From: an uncultured Roseobacter sp.
GTDB lineage: Bacteria; Pseudomonadota; Alphaproteobacteria; Rhodobacterales; Rhodobacteraceae
Direction: 5' to 3'
Assembly (NCBI RefSeq): GCF_947495275.1
Contig: NZ_CANLYL010000002.1
Span: 586,051-650,050, forward strand
DNA length: 64,000 nt
Positions within the stretch are counted from its first letter, which is position 1; each line of letters starts with the position of its first letter. The notes beneath the pieces are model-generated. The model was given only the letters and a program-made list of their open reading frames with translations. It made no database searches and had not been told where the DNA came from. A program made the translations under genes and the position numbers. This document shows positions 51,939 to 61,909 of this stretch, piece after piece.

Positions 51939-53096
51939 ATGGCTGGCAATAATGGCGGCCCCTGGGGCGGCGGCGGCGGAGATTCCGATGACGACAGACC
52001 CGGCGGCGGAAACCGCGGCAATAATGGCGGAGGTCCTCGGGGCCCTCGCGGTGATGGGGGGCAAATCCCGGAAATTGACGAGCTGGTCAAGAAAGGTCAG
52101 GAGCGTCTGCGGGTCCTGATGGGCGGCAAGGGCGGAGGCCCCGGTGGCGGCGGTGGTCGCGGGGGAAATGGAAATGGCCCGGCCTTTACCCGTGGAACAA
52201 TCGGGCTCGGTGTTCTGGGTGCACTCATCCTTTGGGGGATGGCGAGCTTTTATACCGTGGCACCGGAAGAGCAGTCGGTTGAGCTCTTTCTTGGCGAATA
52301 CTATGCCACAGGAAACTCGGGTCTGAATTTTGCCCCATGGCCGCTGGTCACAGCCGAAGTCTTGCCGGTTACCCGAGAACAGACCGAAGATATCGGGGAG
52401 CGGACAGACAGCGGGTTGATGCTGACCACGGATGAAAACATCATCGACATCGATTTCCAGGTTGTCTGGAACATCAACGATCCCGCAAAATATCTATTCA
52501 ATCTGGCAGAGGCGCGCGAGACCATTCGCGCGGTGTCGGAATCTGCGATGCGCGAAGTGATTGCACGCAACGAGCTGGCTCCGATTCTCAACCGGGACCG
52601 TCAGGTCATTGCCGATGAGGCGCAGCAACTCATTCAAGGCACACTCAATGCCTACGACAGCGGCGTGAACATCGTGCGGCTCAACCTCGACAAGGCGGAC
52701 CCGCCGCGAGAGGTGATCGACAGTTTCCGCGAGGTCCAGGCGGCAGAGCAACAACGTGACCGGCTGGAACGTCAGGCCGATGCCTATGCCAACCAGGTGA
52801 CAGCGGGTGCGCGCGGTGAAGCGGCAAGCCAGTTGGAACAGGCCGAAGCCTACCGGGCGCAACAGGTGAACGAGGCAACGGGTGAAGCCGCGCGGTTTAC
52901 CTCCGTACTGGAAGAATATCTGAAGGCACCCGACGTTACGCGCAAGCGGCTTTACCTGGAAACGATGGAGAAAGTCTTCGGCGATGTGGACAAGATCATC
53001 CTGGAAAGCGATCTGGGTGGCTCGGGCGGACAAGGTGTCGTGCCTTACCTGCCTCTCAATGAATTGCGCCGCGGCGCTGCAGGAGGGTCAAACTGA
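51939..53096 (+). CDS. hflK: FtsH protease modulator HflK
   Basis: Seen: 385 residues. Cytoplasmic glycine-rich N-terminus (about 1-85) with repeats of GGGG, one membrane anchor (LGVLGALILWGMASFYTVA), then the SPFH/prohibitin domain with GLNFAPWPLVTAEVLPVTREQ and the long coiled coil EQQRDRLERQADAYANQV. It overlaps hflC by one base. HflK-HflC form a membrane cage that restrains FtsH. The glycine-rich region is usual for alphaproteobacterial HflK. Confidence 0.95.
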   Translation: MAGNNGGPWGGGGGDSDDDRPGGGNRGNNGGGPRGPRGDGGQIPEIDELVKKGQERLRVLMGGKGGGPGGGGGRGGNGNGPAFTRGTIGLGVLGALILWGMASFYTVAPEEQSVELFLGEYYATGNSGLNFAPWPLVTAEVLPVTREQTEDIGERTDSGLMLTTDENIIDIDFQVVWNINDPAKYLFNLAEARETIRAVSESAMREVIARNELAPILNRDRQVIADEAQQLIQGTLNAYDSGVNIVRLNLDKADPPREVIDSFREVQAAEQQRDRLERQADAYANQVTAGARGEAASQLEQAEAYRAQQVNEATGEAARFTSVLEEYLKAPDVTRKRLYLETMEKVFGDVDKIILESDLGGSGGQGVVPYLPLNELRRGAAGGSN

Positions 53097-53992
53097 TGCG
53101 TGCTGGTAAATTCCTGATACCCATTGTCGTTGTTGCACTTGTCGGAGTTTTGAGCTCGGTCTTTATCGTGGACGAGCGGGAAAAAGCGCTTGTGCTACAA
53201 TTTGGTCAGATCAAGTCGGTCAAGGAAAATCCGGGGTTAGCTTTTAAAATCCCGTTGATTCAAGAAGTCGTACGCTATGACGACCGTATTCTGTCGCTGG
53301 ATACTGAAGTGACCGAAGTAACGCCATCCGACGACCGTCGTCTGGTTGTCGATGCCTTCGCGCGCTATCGTATCTCCGATGTAACCCAGTTCCGCCAGGC
53401 GGTTGGCGTTGGCGGATTGCGGGCTGCTGAAGACCGGCTCGAGGGTATCCTGAACCCAACCATCCGGGCCGTTCTGGGTTCTGATGGTGTGACGTCCAAT
53501 ACGATCCTTTCGGCGGATCGGGCTGAATTGATGGCACGGATCACGGCACAAGCGCGGCAGCGGGCTTTGCCTCTGGGTCTCGAAGTTGTGGACGTACGTC
53601 TTAAACAGACCAACCTGCCTGAACAAAACCTTGATGCGACGTTTGCGCGGATGCGGGCGGAACGCGAACGCGAGGCGGCTGATGAGATCGCGCGTGGTGA
53701 AGAGGCAGCACAACGTGTCCGCGCCCTGGCGGATCGTACGGTGGTGGAACTGACCTCTGATGCGACCCGGGAGGCGGATATCATTCGCGGGCAGGCCGAT
53801 GCTGAGCGGAACGCGATTTTTGCGGAGGCCTTTGGCGCGGATCCGGAATTCTTCGAATTCTACCGGTCGCTGACGGCCTATGAACGCGCGCTGAAAGGCA
53901 CCAACTCAACAATGGTCCTGTCGCCCGACTCGGAGTTCTTCAACTATCTTCGGTCGGACCAGGGTTCCCGTTCAGAAGAGGGCGAGCGGTGA
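53096..53992 (+). CDS. hflC: FtsH protease modulator HflC
   Basis: Seen: 298 residues. N-terminal anchor (LIPIVVVALVGVLSSVFIV), SPFH domain (EREKALVLQFGQ-like, GLAFKIPLIQEVVRYDDRIL), coiled coil RMRAEREREAADEIARGEEA and the C-terminal FFEFYRSLTAYERAL. Partner of HflK. Coupled start TGATG. DUF2065 gene starts in its last 4 bases. Confidence 0.95.
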   Translation: MRAGKFLIPIVVVALVGVLSSVFIVDEREKALVLQFGQIKSVKENPGLAFKIPLIQEVVRYDDRILSLDTEVTEVTPSDDRRLVVDAFARYRISDVTQFRQAVGVGGLRAAEDRLEGILNPTIRAVLGSDGVTSNTILSADRAELMARITAQARQRALPLGLEVVDVRLKQTNLPEQNLDATFARMRAEREREAADEIARGEEAAQRVRALADRTVVELTSDATREADIIRGQADAERNAIFAEAFGADPEFFEFYRSLTAYERALKGTNSTMVLSPDSEFFNYLRSDQGSRSEEGER

Positions 53993-54192
53993 GCACGCTG
54001 CTGCTGGCGCTTGGGCTGGTAATGATTGTGGAGGGGCTGGCCTATGCGCTGGCCCCTTCGCTTATTGAACGTATGCTGGAAGCTTTGCGGAGTTTGCCAG
54101 AGGCGGCCGTTCGCCAGATCGGGTTGCTGATCATCGTCACCGGATTGATCCTTGTCTGGTTCGCCTGGCGGCTTGGCGCCGGTTTTATGTGA
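53989..54192 (+). CDS. DUF2065 small membrane protein
   Basis: Seen: 67 residues from GTG 53989, overlapping hflC by 4 bases. Two membrane helices, LLLALGLVMIVEGLAYALAP and IGLLIIVTGLILVWFAWRLG, with RMLEALRSLPEAAVRQIG between them, match DUF2065. Commonly found after hflKC, suggesting a role with the FtsH complex, not proven. Then comes 202 bp before degP. Confidence 0.9.
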   Translation: MSTLLLALGLVMIVEGLAYALAPSLIERMLEALRSLPEAAVRQIGLLIIVTGLILVWFAWRLGAGFM

Positions 54193-54394
54193 TGGCATTG
54201 CGACAAATGTTCACAAATTTACTAAAATAAGCCGCATCTTCACGGTTTGGTAACAGACTGTTGAAACTGTGGCAGAGTGATACATCTTTAATGTTGCACG
54301 GTGGCCACCCTAAATGCAGTCTGTGAGCAATCGCACCTCAGCCCTGCGTAGAACGGCCAGAAGGTCCATAAAACTCGACACCAGGAGACGACGC

Positions 54395-55870
54395 ATGCAG
54401 CCCAAGGCAGTATCCATGTCAAAACAATTTTCCATCACCCTCCAGATGCGGTTGATGCTTTTGGCCCTGCTGACACTGGCGTTTTTGTTGGTTCAGCCCA
54501 TAAGCGCACTCGCCCAACAATCCAGCCTCGCACCGCTCGCGGAGAAGATAAGCCCCTCGGTGGTCAATATCACCACGTCAACGGTTGTCGCCGGGCGCAC
54601 GGGTCCACAGGGCATCGTTCCGGAGGGATCGCCCTTTGAAGATTTCTTCCGCGAATTTCAGGATCGTAACAACGGCGACGGGGATCGTCCGCGGCGGTCA
54701 TCGGCCCTGGGCTCCGGCTTTGTGATCTCCGAAGATGGCTATGTGGTGACGAATAATCACGTGATCGATGGTGCGGATGAAATCCTGATAGAATTTTTCA
54801 ATGGCGAAGAGCTGAAAGCCGAAGTGATCGGCACTGATCCCAACACCGATATAGCGCTGCTGAAGGTCGAAGCGGATGAACCGCTGCCCTTCGTCAAGTT
54901 TGCCGACAGTGATCTGTCTCGCGTTGGCGATTGGGTTGTCGCGATGGGCAACCCCCTTGGCCAGGGATTTTCGGTGAGCGCCGGGATCGTCTCTGCGCGC
55001 AATCGGGCACTCAGCGGCACATATGACGACTACATTCAGACCGATGCGGCGATCAACCGCGGCAATTCCGGCGGCCCGCTGTTTAACATGGACGGCGAAG
55101 TTATCGGCGTGAATACGGCTATTCTTTCCCCCAACGGCGGTTCCATCGGCATCGGTTTTTCGATGGCATCGAATGTTGTTACGAGGGTCGTTGATCAACT
55201 GAAGGAGTTCGGCGAAACCCGCCGTGGCTGGCTCGGTGTCCGCATCCAGGATGTGACCGAGGATGTTGCCGAAGCCATGGGGTTGGCATCGGCCTCTGGT
55301 GCGTTGGTAACGGACGTGCCCGAGGGGCCTGCGAAAGAGGCTGGAATGGAAGCCGGGGATGTGATCATCAGCTTTGCAGGCAAGGATGTTGCAGATACCC
55401 GTGGGCTTGTGCGTACCGTGGGCAACAGCCCGGTGGGCGAAACGGTCCGGGTGGTGGTGATGCGCGACGGTGCCTCCATGACACTCAAGGTCACATTGGG
55501 TCGCCGCGAAGAAGCTGAAGGCGCCGTGCCTGCAGTGGCAGCCGGTCCGGATGTGGAAAAAGATCCGGTCACAAAATCACTTCTCGGTCTGACGCTGACC
55601 GCGCTGACGGATGAGCTTCGTCAGGAACTTGGCGCGGATGCGGATATGCTGGGACTTGCTGTCATGGAAGTCGATGAAGCCTCTGAGGCCTTTGAGAAAG
55701 GCCTGCGGGCAGGCGACATCATCACCGAGGCCGGTCAGCAGAAGGTGACAAGCATTTCCGATCTTGAAAAGCGCGTAGAGGCCGCCAAGGAAGCTGGACG
55801 AAAATCACTCTTGCTGCTGGTGCGTCGCGCCGGTGATCCACGTTTCGTGGCGTTGTCATTGGCCGATTAA
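54395..55870 (+). CDS. Periplasmic Do/DegP serine endoprotease
   Basis: Seen: 491 residues from ATG 54395 (AGGAGACGACGC); an in-frame ATG at 54314 lacks this site. Signal sequence (LMLLALLTLAFLLVQPISALA), trypsin-like domain with His122 (TNNHVIDGAD), Asp152 (NTDIALLKVE) and Ser225 (GNSGGPLFN), then two PDZ domains (about 275-370 and 395-490). It degrades or refolds damaged envelope proteins. Monocistronic; a promoter with TTGAAA at 54261 is possible. A terminator follows at 55890. Confidence 0.95.
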   Translation: MQPKAVSMSKQFSITLQMRLMLLALLTLAFLLVQPISALAQQSSLAPLAEKISPSVVNITTSTVVAGRTGPQGIVPEGSPFEDFFREFQDRNNGDGDRPRRSSALGSGFVISEDGYVVTNNHVIDGADEILIEFFNGEELKAEVIGTDPNTDIALLKVEADEPLPFVKFADSDLSRVGDWVVAMGNPLGQGFSVSAGIVSARNRALSGTYDDYIQTDAAINRGNSGGPLFNMDGEVIGVNTAILSPNGGSIGIGFSMASNVVTRVVDQLKEFGETRRGWLGVRIQDVTEDVAEAMGLASASGALVTDVPEGPAKEAGMEAGDVIISFAGKDVADTRGLVRTVGNSPVGETVRVVVMRDGASMTLKVTLGRREEAEGAVPAVAAGPDVEKDPVTKSLLGLTLTALTDELRQELGADADMLGLAVMEVDEASEAFEKGLRAGDIITEAGQQKVTSISDLEKRVEAAKEAGRKSLLLLVRRAGDPRFVALSLAD

Positions 55871-56537
<667 letters not shown>

Positions 56538-56538
<1 letters not shown>

Positions 56539-57284
56539 TGCTTAAGGGCGCGCGGCGTCTTCTGTCGCGCGATTGGCAGAGTTCGGCGCGCCGCGCACTT
56601 CTGGCCTTGTGCTTGTTGCGCGGGTCACTGGCGGCAGCCGAAACGATCGTTGACGCCGGTTATGCCATAGCCACAACCCGCTATCCTCATGGTGTTTTGG
56701 GGGACAACATTGAACACGCATCGTTGGTAATCACCCTGGGGTCAGGTCAGACACGTGAGTTTATCTTGCCGGATGACCTGGTTTTTGAAGATACCGAACC
56801 CCGGCTGGTTGATCTGGATGACGACGGCCTGCCCGAAGTGATTACCGTTGAGAGCAGCCAGACATTGGGTGCGCGATTGGCCGTTTATGGGTCCGCGGGT
56901 CGTATTGCCACGACACCTCATATCGGGACGCGGTTCCGCTGGCTTGCTCCTGTCGGAGCCTTTGATCTGGATGGCGACGGACATATGGAAATTGCCGTTG
57001 TCGACAGGCCACATCTGGCAAAAACGTTGAAAGTCTTTCGTTTTAAGGATGGCGGGCTCGTCCCTGTGGCGCAGATGCCCGGAGTAACCAACCACCGCAT
57101 TGGCGAGCGCGATATTGCGGGCGGCATACGTGATTGCGATGGCAAACCTGAAATGATCCTGGCCTCGGCTGATTGGGCGCATCTGGTCGCGGTGACCTTT
57201 GAAAACGGTTCGCTGGTGCAAAGACAAATCGGCACGAAGACGCGCAGGGAAGCATTTGACCGGGCGCTAGACTGCGCACCCTGA
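56538..57284 (+). CDS. Secreted FG-GAP/VCBS-repeat-like protein
   Basis: Seen: 248 residues from ATG 56538 (TGATG with the ferredoxin stop). N-terminal signal-like helix (ALLALCLLRGSLAAA). Two calcium-loop repeats, LVDLDDDGLPEVITV and AFDLDGDGHMEIAVV, and a third degenerate GIRDCDGKPEMILAS, give a partial beta-propeller. Such folds bind ligands outside the cytoplasm. The partner is unknown. Convergent with purD, 10 bases apart. Confidence 0.78.
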
Positions 57285-57294
57285 AATCAATTGG

Positions 57295-58557
57295 TTAAAG
57301 CGCGCGCCAGCCGATATCTCGGCGGCAGAAACCTTCCGGCCAATCAATCTGATCCACCATCTGGTAGGCGTTGCGCTGTGCTTCTGTGAGCGAGCCGGCA
57401 CGGGCTGTGACGGCCAGAACCCGCCCGCCCTGCGCGGTGAAGTTCCCCGCCGTCCGACCCGTGCCTGCATGAAATACCATGTGGCTGCTGTCTTCGGGCA
57501 TTGCGTCCATTCCTGAGATGACAGATCCCTTTTCGTAAGCGCCCGGATATCCCTGCGCGGCCAGCACAACGGTCAGGGCGTGATCGGCAGCCCAGTTTAC
57601 CTTCATTTCTCGCAGGCGACCTTCGGCGCAAGCATGCATCAGGTCCAATGCCTGCGCGCCAAGACGCATCATCAGCACCTGACATTCCGGATCGCCAAAA
57701 CGGACATTATATTCCACCAGACGCGGTGCACCCTCTTCGATCATCAGGCCGACGAAAAGGACACCTTGGTAGGGCGTGCCCTGCTGCGCCATTTGCGCCA
57801 TTGTCGGTTTGACGATGCGGTCCAGGGCCGCGTCTATCACCGCTTGCGTCATCACGGGAGCGGGCGAGTAAGCCCCCATGCCGCCGGTATTCGGGCCGAT
57901 GTCGCCTTCGCCCACGCGTTTATGATCCTGCGCGGTGCCAATGGGTAGAACGGTTTCACCGTCACAGAGCACAAAAAAGGACGCTTCCTCGCCGATCATG
58001 AATTCTTCGATGACAACTTCTGCACCAGCCGCACCAAAGGCGCCGGAGAACATGTCATCTACCGCTGACAGAGCCTGCTCGATCGTTTCCGCGATAATGA
58101 CACCCTTTCCGGCGGCAAGCCCGTCAGCCTTGATAACAATGGGTGCACCCTGCTGCTGGACATAATCCCTCGCCGAGGCCGCATCAGTAAAGTGACCGTA
58201 AGCTGCTGTGGGCGCACCCGCGGCGTCACATATCTGTTTGGTGAAAGCCTTTGAGGCTTCGAGTTGCGCGGCCGCAGCGCTTGGCCCGAAGACAAGAATA
58301 CCAGCCGCGCGCAAACGATCCGACACACCGGACGCCAGCGGTGCTTCGGGCCCGATGATCACGAAATCAATGGCGTTTTCTTCGGCAAATGTGACCACCG
58401 CTCCGCCGTCCTCGATGTTGAGGCTGGCGCAATCCGCAATCTCCGCAATCCCGGCATTGCCCGGTGCGACAATCAACCGGTCACATTTGGGGTTCTGCAA
58501 GGCCGCCCATGCAAGGCTGTGTTCACGTCCGCCGCTGCCAAGGATGAGAATGTTCAT
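57295..58557 (-). CDS. purD: Phosphoribosylamine-glycine ligase
   Basis: Seen: 420 residues. MNILILGSGGREHSLAWAAL, ATP-grasp blocks FGPSAAAAQLEASKAFTKQ, APIVIKADGLAAGKGVIIA, EEFMIGEEASFFVLCDG and VEYNVRFGDPECQVLM complete the GAR synthetase pattern. Second step of purine synthesis, cytoplasmic. Divergent from xseA by 80 bp. Confidence 0.98.
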   Translation of the reverse strand: MNILILGSGGREHSLAWAALQNPKCDRLIVAPGNAGIAEIADCASLNIEDGGAVVTFAEENAIDFVIIGPEAPLASGVSDRLRAAGILVFGPSAAAAQLEASKAFTKQICDAAGAPTAAYGHFTDAASARDYVQQQGAPIVIKADGLAAGKGVIIAETIEQALSAVDDMFSGAFGAAGAEVVIEEFMIGEEASFFVLCDGETVLPIGTAQDHKRVGEGDIGPNTGGMGAYSPAPVMTQAVIDAALDRIVKPTMAQMAQQGTPYQGVLFVGLMIEEGAPRLVEYNVRFGDPECQVLMMRLGAQALDLMHACAEGRLREMKVNWAADHALTVVLAAQGYPGAYEKGSVISGMDAMPEDSSHMVFHAGTGRTAGNFTAQGGRVLAVTARAGSLTEAQRNAYQMVDQIDWPEGFCRRDIGWRAL

Positions 58558-58637
58558 GGTTGTGCTCCTGATCTGCTTGGCCTTGCGCTCGCCGCGTTCT
58601 AAGCTGGCACCCGCCGCGACACAACACCAGAGGCCCC

Positions 58638-60179
58638 ATGGACCTGATCGATTCTCCAGAAGAAGGGCTCAACAGCCCCGAATTTACCGTTACCGAACTC
58701 TCGGGCGCGATCAAACGGGTGATCGAGGGCGAGTTTGGTCATGTCCGGATCAAAGGAGAGGTGGGGCGCGTATCACGCCCGCGATCCGGTCACATCTACC
58801 TCGATCTCAAGGACGACCGCGCGGTCATTTCAGGTGTGATCTGGAAAGGTGTCGCCGCGCGTCTGCAAACCCAGCCTGAGGAAGGCATGGAGGTGGTCGC
58901 CACGGGGCGCGTGACCACCTTTGGCGGGCAGTCGAAATATCAGATCGTCATTGATGATATAAAACCCGCCGGGTTGGGCGCGTTGATGGCGCTTTTGGAA
59001 AAACGCAAGAAGATGCTGGAGGCAGAGGGGTTATTTGATCCTGCGCGCAAACGGCCGTTGCCCTATCTGCCGGACGTGATCGGCGTTGTGACCTCACCGT
59101 CGGGAGCCGTGATCCGCGATATCCTACACCGTTTGCGGGACCGCTTTCCGCGTAAGGTTCTGATCTGGCCTGTGGCCGTTCAGGGGGAGAAATGCGCGCC
59201 GGAAGTGACGCGCGCCATCGAAGGGTTCAATGCAATGACGCCGGGAGGTGCTTTGCCGCGACCGGATCTGCTGATCGTGGCCCGCGGTGGCGGATCGGTT
59301 GAGGACCTGTGGGGCTTTAATGAGGAAAGCGTGGCACGGGCGGCTGCGGCCTCGGAGATTCCCCTTATCTCTGCGGTTGGGCATGAGACGGACACAACCC
59401 TGATTGATTTTGTCTCCGACAAACGTGCGCCCACACCAACGGCAGCGGCAGAGTTGGCGGTGCCTGTGCGGCACGAGCTGATGGCCTGGCTGGACGGTCA
59501 GGATGCCCGCATGCGGCAGGCCCTAAGCCATGGCCTGACCCGCCGCGACCAGCGATTGCGGGATGTTGCGCGGGCGCTGCCACGGGCGGAAACGCTTCTC
59601 GACGGGCCACGTCAAAAGCTGGATTTGATGAGCGCGCGGTTGGGTCCGGCGTTGATCGGTGGTGTGCAACGTCGCAAGGTGAAGCTGGCAGATATGAGCG
59701 GCAGCCTGCGGCCTTCGACATTGCGCCGGACAGTGCAGATTGAAGCGCGGCGCCTGCGTGACGTTGCCGCCCGCTTGAGCCCTGCGCTGTTACGGAGCTT
59801 TGCGGTCAAAGAAGATCGGATGACCGCGCTGTCGCGGCGATTCCGGCCTGCTGCGTTGCAGCAGGACAGAGATCGCAAGACGCGGGAGTTCGGGGCCTTG
59901 TGCAAGCGCCTGTCGGATACCGGAAAACGCGATCTCGCGCGTTGGAAAGGGCGCATTGATACATTGGAGCGTCTGCGGCTGACGCTCGGCTATGAAGCAA
60001 CGCTTGAGAGAGGTTTTGCCGTTGTGCGAAACGGCGATGACATCGTGACGGATTGCAAGACGGCGAAATCGGCGGACACGCTTGAGATTCAATTCGCAGA
60101 TGGGCGCGTCAGGGTTGGTGGAAAACCCGTGACGCGAAATCACCCGACTGCGCCGTCCGGGCAAGGCTCGCTGTTCTAG
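58638..60179 (+). CDS. xseA: Exodeoxyribonuclease VII large subunit
   Basis: Seen: 513 residues. N-terminal OB fold ([40 protein letters not shown]), catalytic domain [66 protein letters not shown], then a long arginine-rich helical part and a beta tail ([14 protein letters not shown]). It degrades single-stranded DNA with XseB, which is not in this window. Convergent with the small secreted protein gene, 7 bp apart. Confidence 0.97.
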   Translation: MDLIDSPEEGLNSPEFTVTELSGAIKRVIEGEFGHVRIKGEVGRVSRPRSGHIYLDLKDDRAVISGVIWKGVAARLQTQPEEGMEVVATGRVTTFGGQSKYQIVIDDIKPAGLGALMALLEKRKKMLEAEGLFDPARKRPLPYLPDVIGVVTSPSGAVIRDILHRLRDRFPRKVLIWPVAVQGEKCAPEVTRAIEGFNAMTPGGALPRPDLLIVARGGGSVEDLWGFNEESVARAAAASEIPLISAVGHETDTTLIDFVSDKRAPTPTAAAELAVPVRHELMAWLDGQDARMRQALSHGLTRRDQRLRDVARALPRAETLLDGPRQKLDLMSARLGPALIGGVQRRKVKLADMSGSLRPSTLRRTVQIEARRLRDVAARLSPALLRSFAVKEDRMTALSRRFRPAALQQDRDRKTREFGALCKRLSDTGKRDLARWKGRIDTLERLRLTLGYEATLERGFAVVRNGDDIVTDCKTAKSADTLEIQFADGRVRVGGKPVTRNHPTAPSGQGSLF

Positions 60180-60186
60180 ACGGGCG

Positions 60187-60600
60187 TCATACGCCGGTGT
60201 TGGGGGCAAGGCAGATCATTTCTGCGCCCACGTCATCGGCCTCGTAAAGCTCGGTTGCGCCGGGTGTGTTCTGGAAACGTGCGGTCAGGCCGGTGCCATT
60301 GTCATGGAAAGTCCAGCACTGCGGGTTCGGGTTGTCTTCGTAGACAAAGCAGATTTGGTCCGCGCTCTCGTACCATTCGCCTTCCTTGCACTCTCCGTCC
60401 AGAAACGACCACCTCACACGCCTGTTGTCCATATAGACCTCGGCCCCGTAGGGTGCGCCATTTTGGCCGTAATAAAGGGTTTTTCCGCGCGTGTAGCTGT
60501 CAAACTCCTGTGCGGTCATGGCGTCCCTGGCCAGCGTCGGCGTGGCGGTCATAAAGGCTGCCGCCGCAAGAAGTGACATGTATTGAGCTACAGGTTTCAT
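60187..60600 (-). CDS. Small secreted cysteine-containing protein of unknown function
   Basis: Seen: 137 residues. Signal peptide MKPVAQYMSLLAAAAFMTATPTLA, then a compact domain with YTRGKTLYYGQNGAPYGAEVY, WSFLDGECKEGEWYE, ICFVYEDNPNPQCWTF and ICLAPN. The four cysteines could form two disulfides. I cannot name a family with confidence. It is 4 bases downstream of alkB and probably cotranscribed with it. Confidence 0.75.
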   Translation of the reverse strand: MKPVAQYMSLLAAAAFMTATPTLARDAMTAQEFDSYTRGKTLYYGQNGAPYGAEVYMDNRRVRWSFLDGECKEGEWYESADQICFVYEDNPNPQCWTFHDNGTGLTARFQNTPGATELYEADDVGAEMICLAPNTGV

Positions 60601-60604
60601 GAGA

Positions 60605-61693
60605 TCATTGTGACAGAACGTTGGCAGTGCCGCCAGTGTCCGGCGCGGGCGGCGGCATGACGTTGCCGTGATCCCCTTGTGGACAGTAGTGCTGTACCCT
60701 CGGATCCATGATCTGCCGCCACAAGGGCGGGATCAAAGCGATCGCACCCATGACCGGGACCGAGCGCGGCAGGGTCGGCATCGTCGTTGTATCATGGTGT
60801 AATTCCGAAAACGGCCGGCCGGGATTGACGTGGTGATCTGAGTGCAACGGCGCGTTCAGCATCAAGGCGGCGGAATATGCCTGTGGCGCATTCCAACTGT
60901 GTTGCGGTCCCATACGTTCAAGGTTGCGATCTTTCGAGAGCCGCCGTCTCAGGCCGTAATGTTGCAGATAGTCTGACAGCATCAGCTGCATCTGGGCATG
61001 AAGCGACAATGAGATCAGAACCAAAACACCCAGGCTTCCTGAGAGCAAAAAGGCAATACCGATAGAGGTGAACGCGCCTACGATATAAATCAGGTAGGGG
61101 TGCGTTCTCCTGTTTTCATGCCCTTGACGGCGTTTGTTTTCAGCTTTCAGGCCCGATGTGAACTCACCCACAAGCACGCGCAGAAAGTAGCGCCAGAAAC
61201 CTTCCCCTAGTGGGGCGGAATTGGGGTCTTTGGCGGTCCCTGCGTGGACGTGGTGCACCAGAAGATGTGAGGATACATGCTGACCATTGAGTATCGAGCA
61301 ATAGATCGCCGTCCCCAACAAGCGGCTGAGGCGATCACGCCGATGAATGAGTTCATGCGCACAGGCGTTTGAGACCTGTCCGATGAAGAGCCCGGCACCA
61401 AGCAGAAGTGCTATGATCTGCCCCGGTGCGCCACCTTCGGCTCTTCCAATGCTCCAGACTGTCAACGGCAGGATCAGAAAATGAGCCAACGTGATCATGC
61501 GCGGCAGCCAGTTCTCTTGCCGTGTCGTTGCGATAGCTGCAATGGCGCTGCGGTCCATGGCCAGCACCAGAACGGTGATGCTGAGAAGGGCCAAGTAGCT
61601 CCAGACGCCTCCGACCAGCGCTGCAAAAGACAGGCATATCGCCGGGGTCAGGCTTGCGGAGGCGAAGAGGAGGGAGGCGAGGCGTGCGTTCAT
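60605..61693 (-). CDS. alkB: AlkB-type membrane alkane or xylene monooxygenase
   Basis: Seen: 362 residues from ATG 61693; an in-frame ATG at 61777 adds 28 residues without membrane character. Six hydrophobic helices. Histidine boxes NACAHELIHRR (HxxxH), SSHLLVHHVHAG (HxxxHH-like) and LHSDHHVN (HxxHH) plus SDYLQHYGLRR bind the diiron centre. It hydroxylates terminal C-H bonds, taking electrons from rubredoxin; no rubredoxin is near. The 216 bp to the divergent NuoEF gene holds the promoters. Confidence 0.85.
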   Translation of the reverse strand: MNARLASLLFASASLTPAICLSFAALVGGVWSYLALLSITVLVLAMDRSAIAAIATTRQENWLPRMITLAHFLILPLTVWSIGRAEGGAPGQIIALLLGAGLFIGQVSNACAHELIHRRDRLSRLLGTAIYCSILNGQHVSSHLLVHHVHAGTAKDPNSAPLGEGFWRYFLRVLVGEFTSGLKAENKRRQGHENRRTHPYLIYIVGAFTSIGIAFLLSGSLGVLVLISLSLHAQMQLMLSDYLQHYGLRRRLSKDRNLERMGPQHSWNAPQAYSAALMLNAPLHSDHHVNPGRPFSELHHDTTTMPTLPRSVPVMGAIALIPPLWRQIMDPRVQHYCPQGDHGNVMPPPAPDTGGTANVLSQ

Positions 61694-61878
61694 GATCCTG
61701 ATTTTATATCTTTTTTCGAGCGAGCTCCAACCCACTGCAAAGGCTGCTCTGAGTGCCGGAAGTTTCTGATCAGACATAGAGTGTCGTTTCTGGCCCTACC
61801 GGGCGGCGGGTTTGACGGTATCTTGCGCGGAACCGGGCTGATAATGTCCGCGACATGTAAAGACTGGCTTAAGACCCT

Positions 61879-61897
61879 GTGCCTGAAGCACAGGCAC
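61879..61897 (+). other. Short hairpin just before the NuoEF-type ribosome binding site
   Basis: GTGCCTG-N5-CAGGCAC is a 7-bp perfect stem that ends next to GGAG, the ribosome binding site of the gene at 61910. It may affect translation initiation. No other evidence. Confidence 0.3.
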
Positions 61898-61909
61898 GGA
61901 GAACAAAGA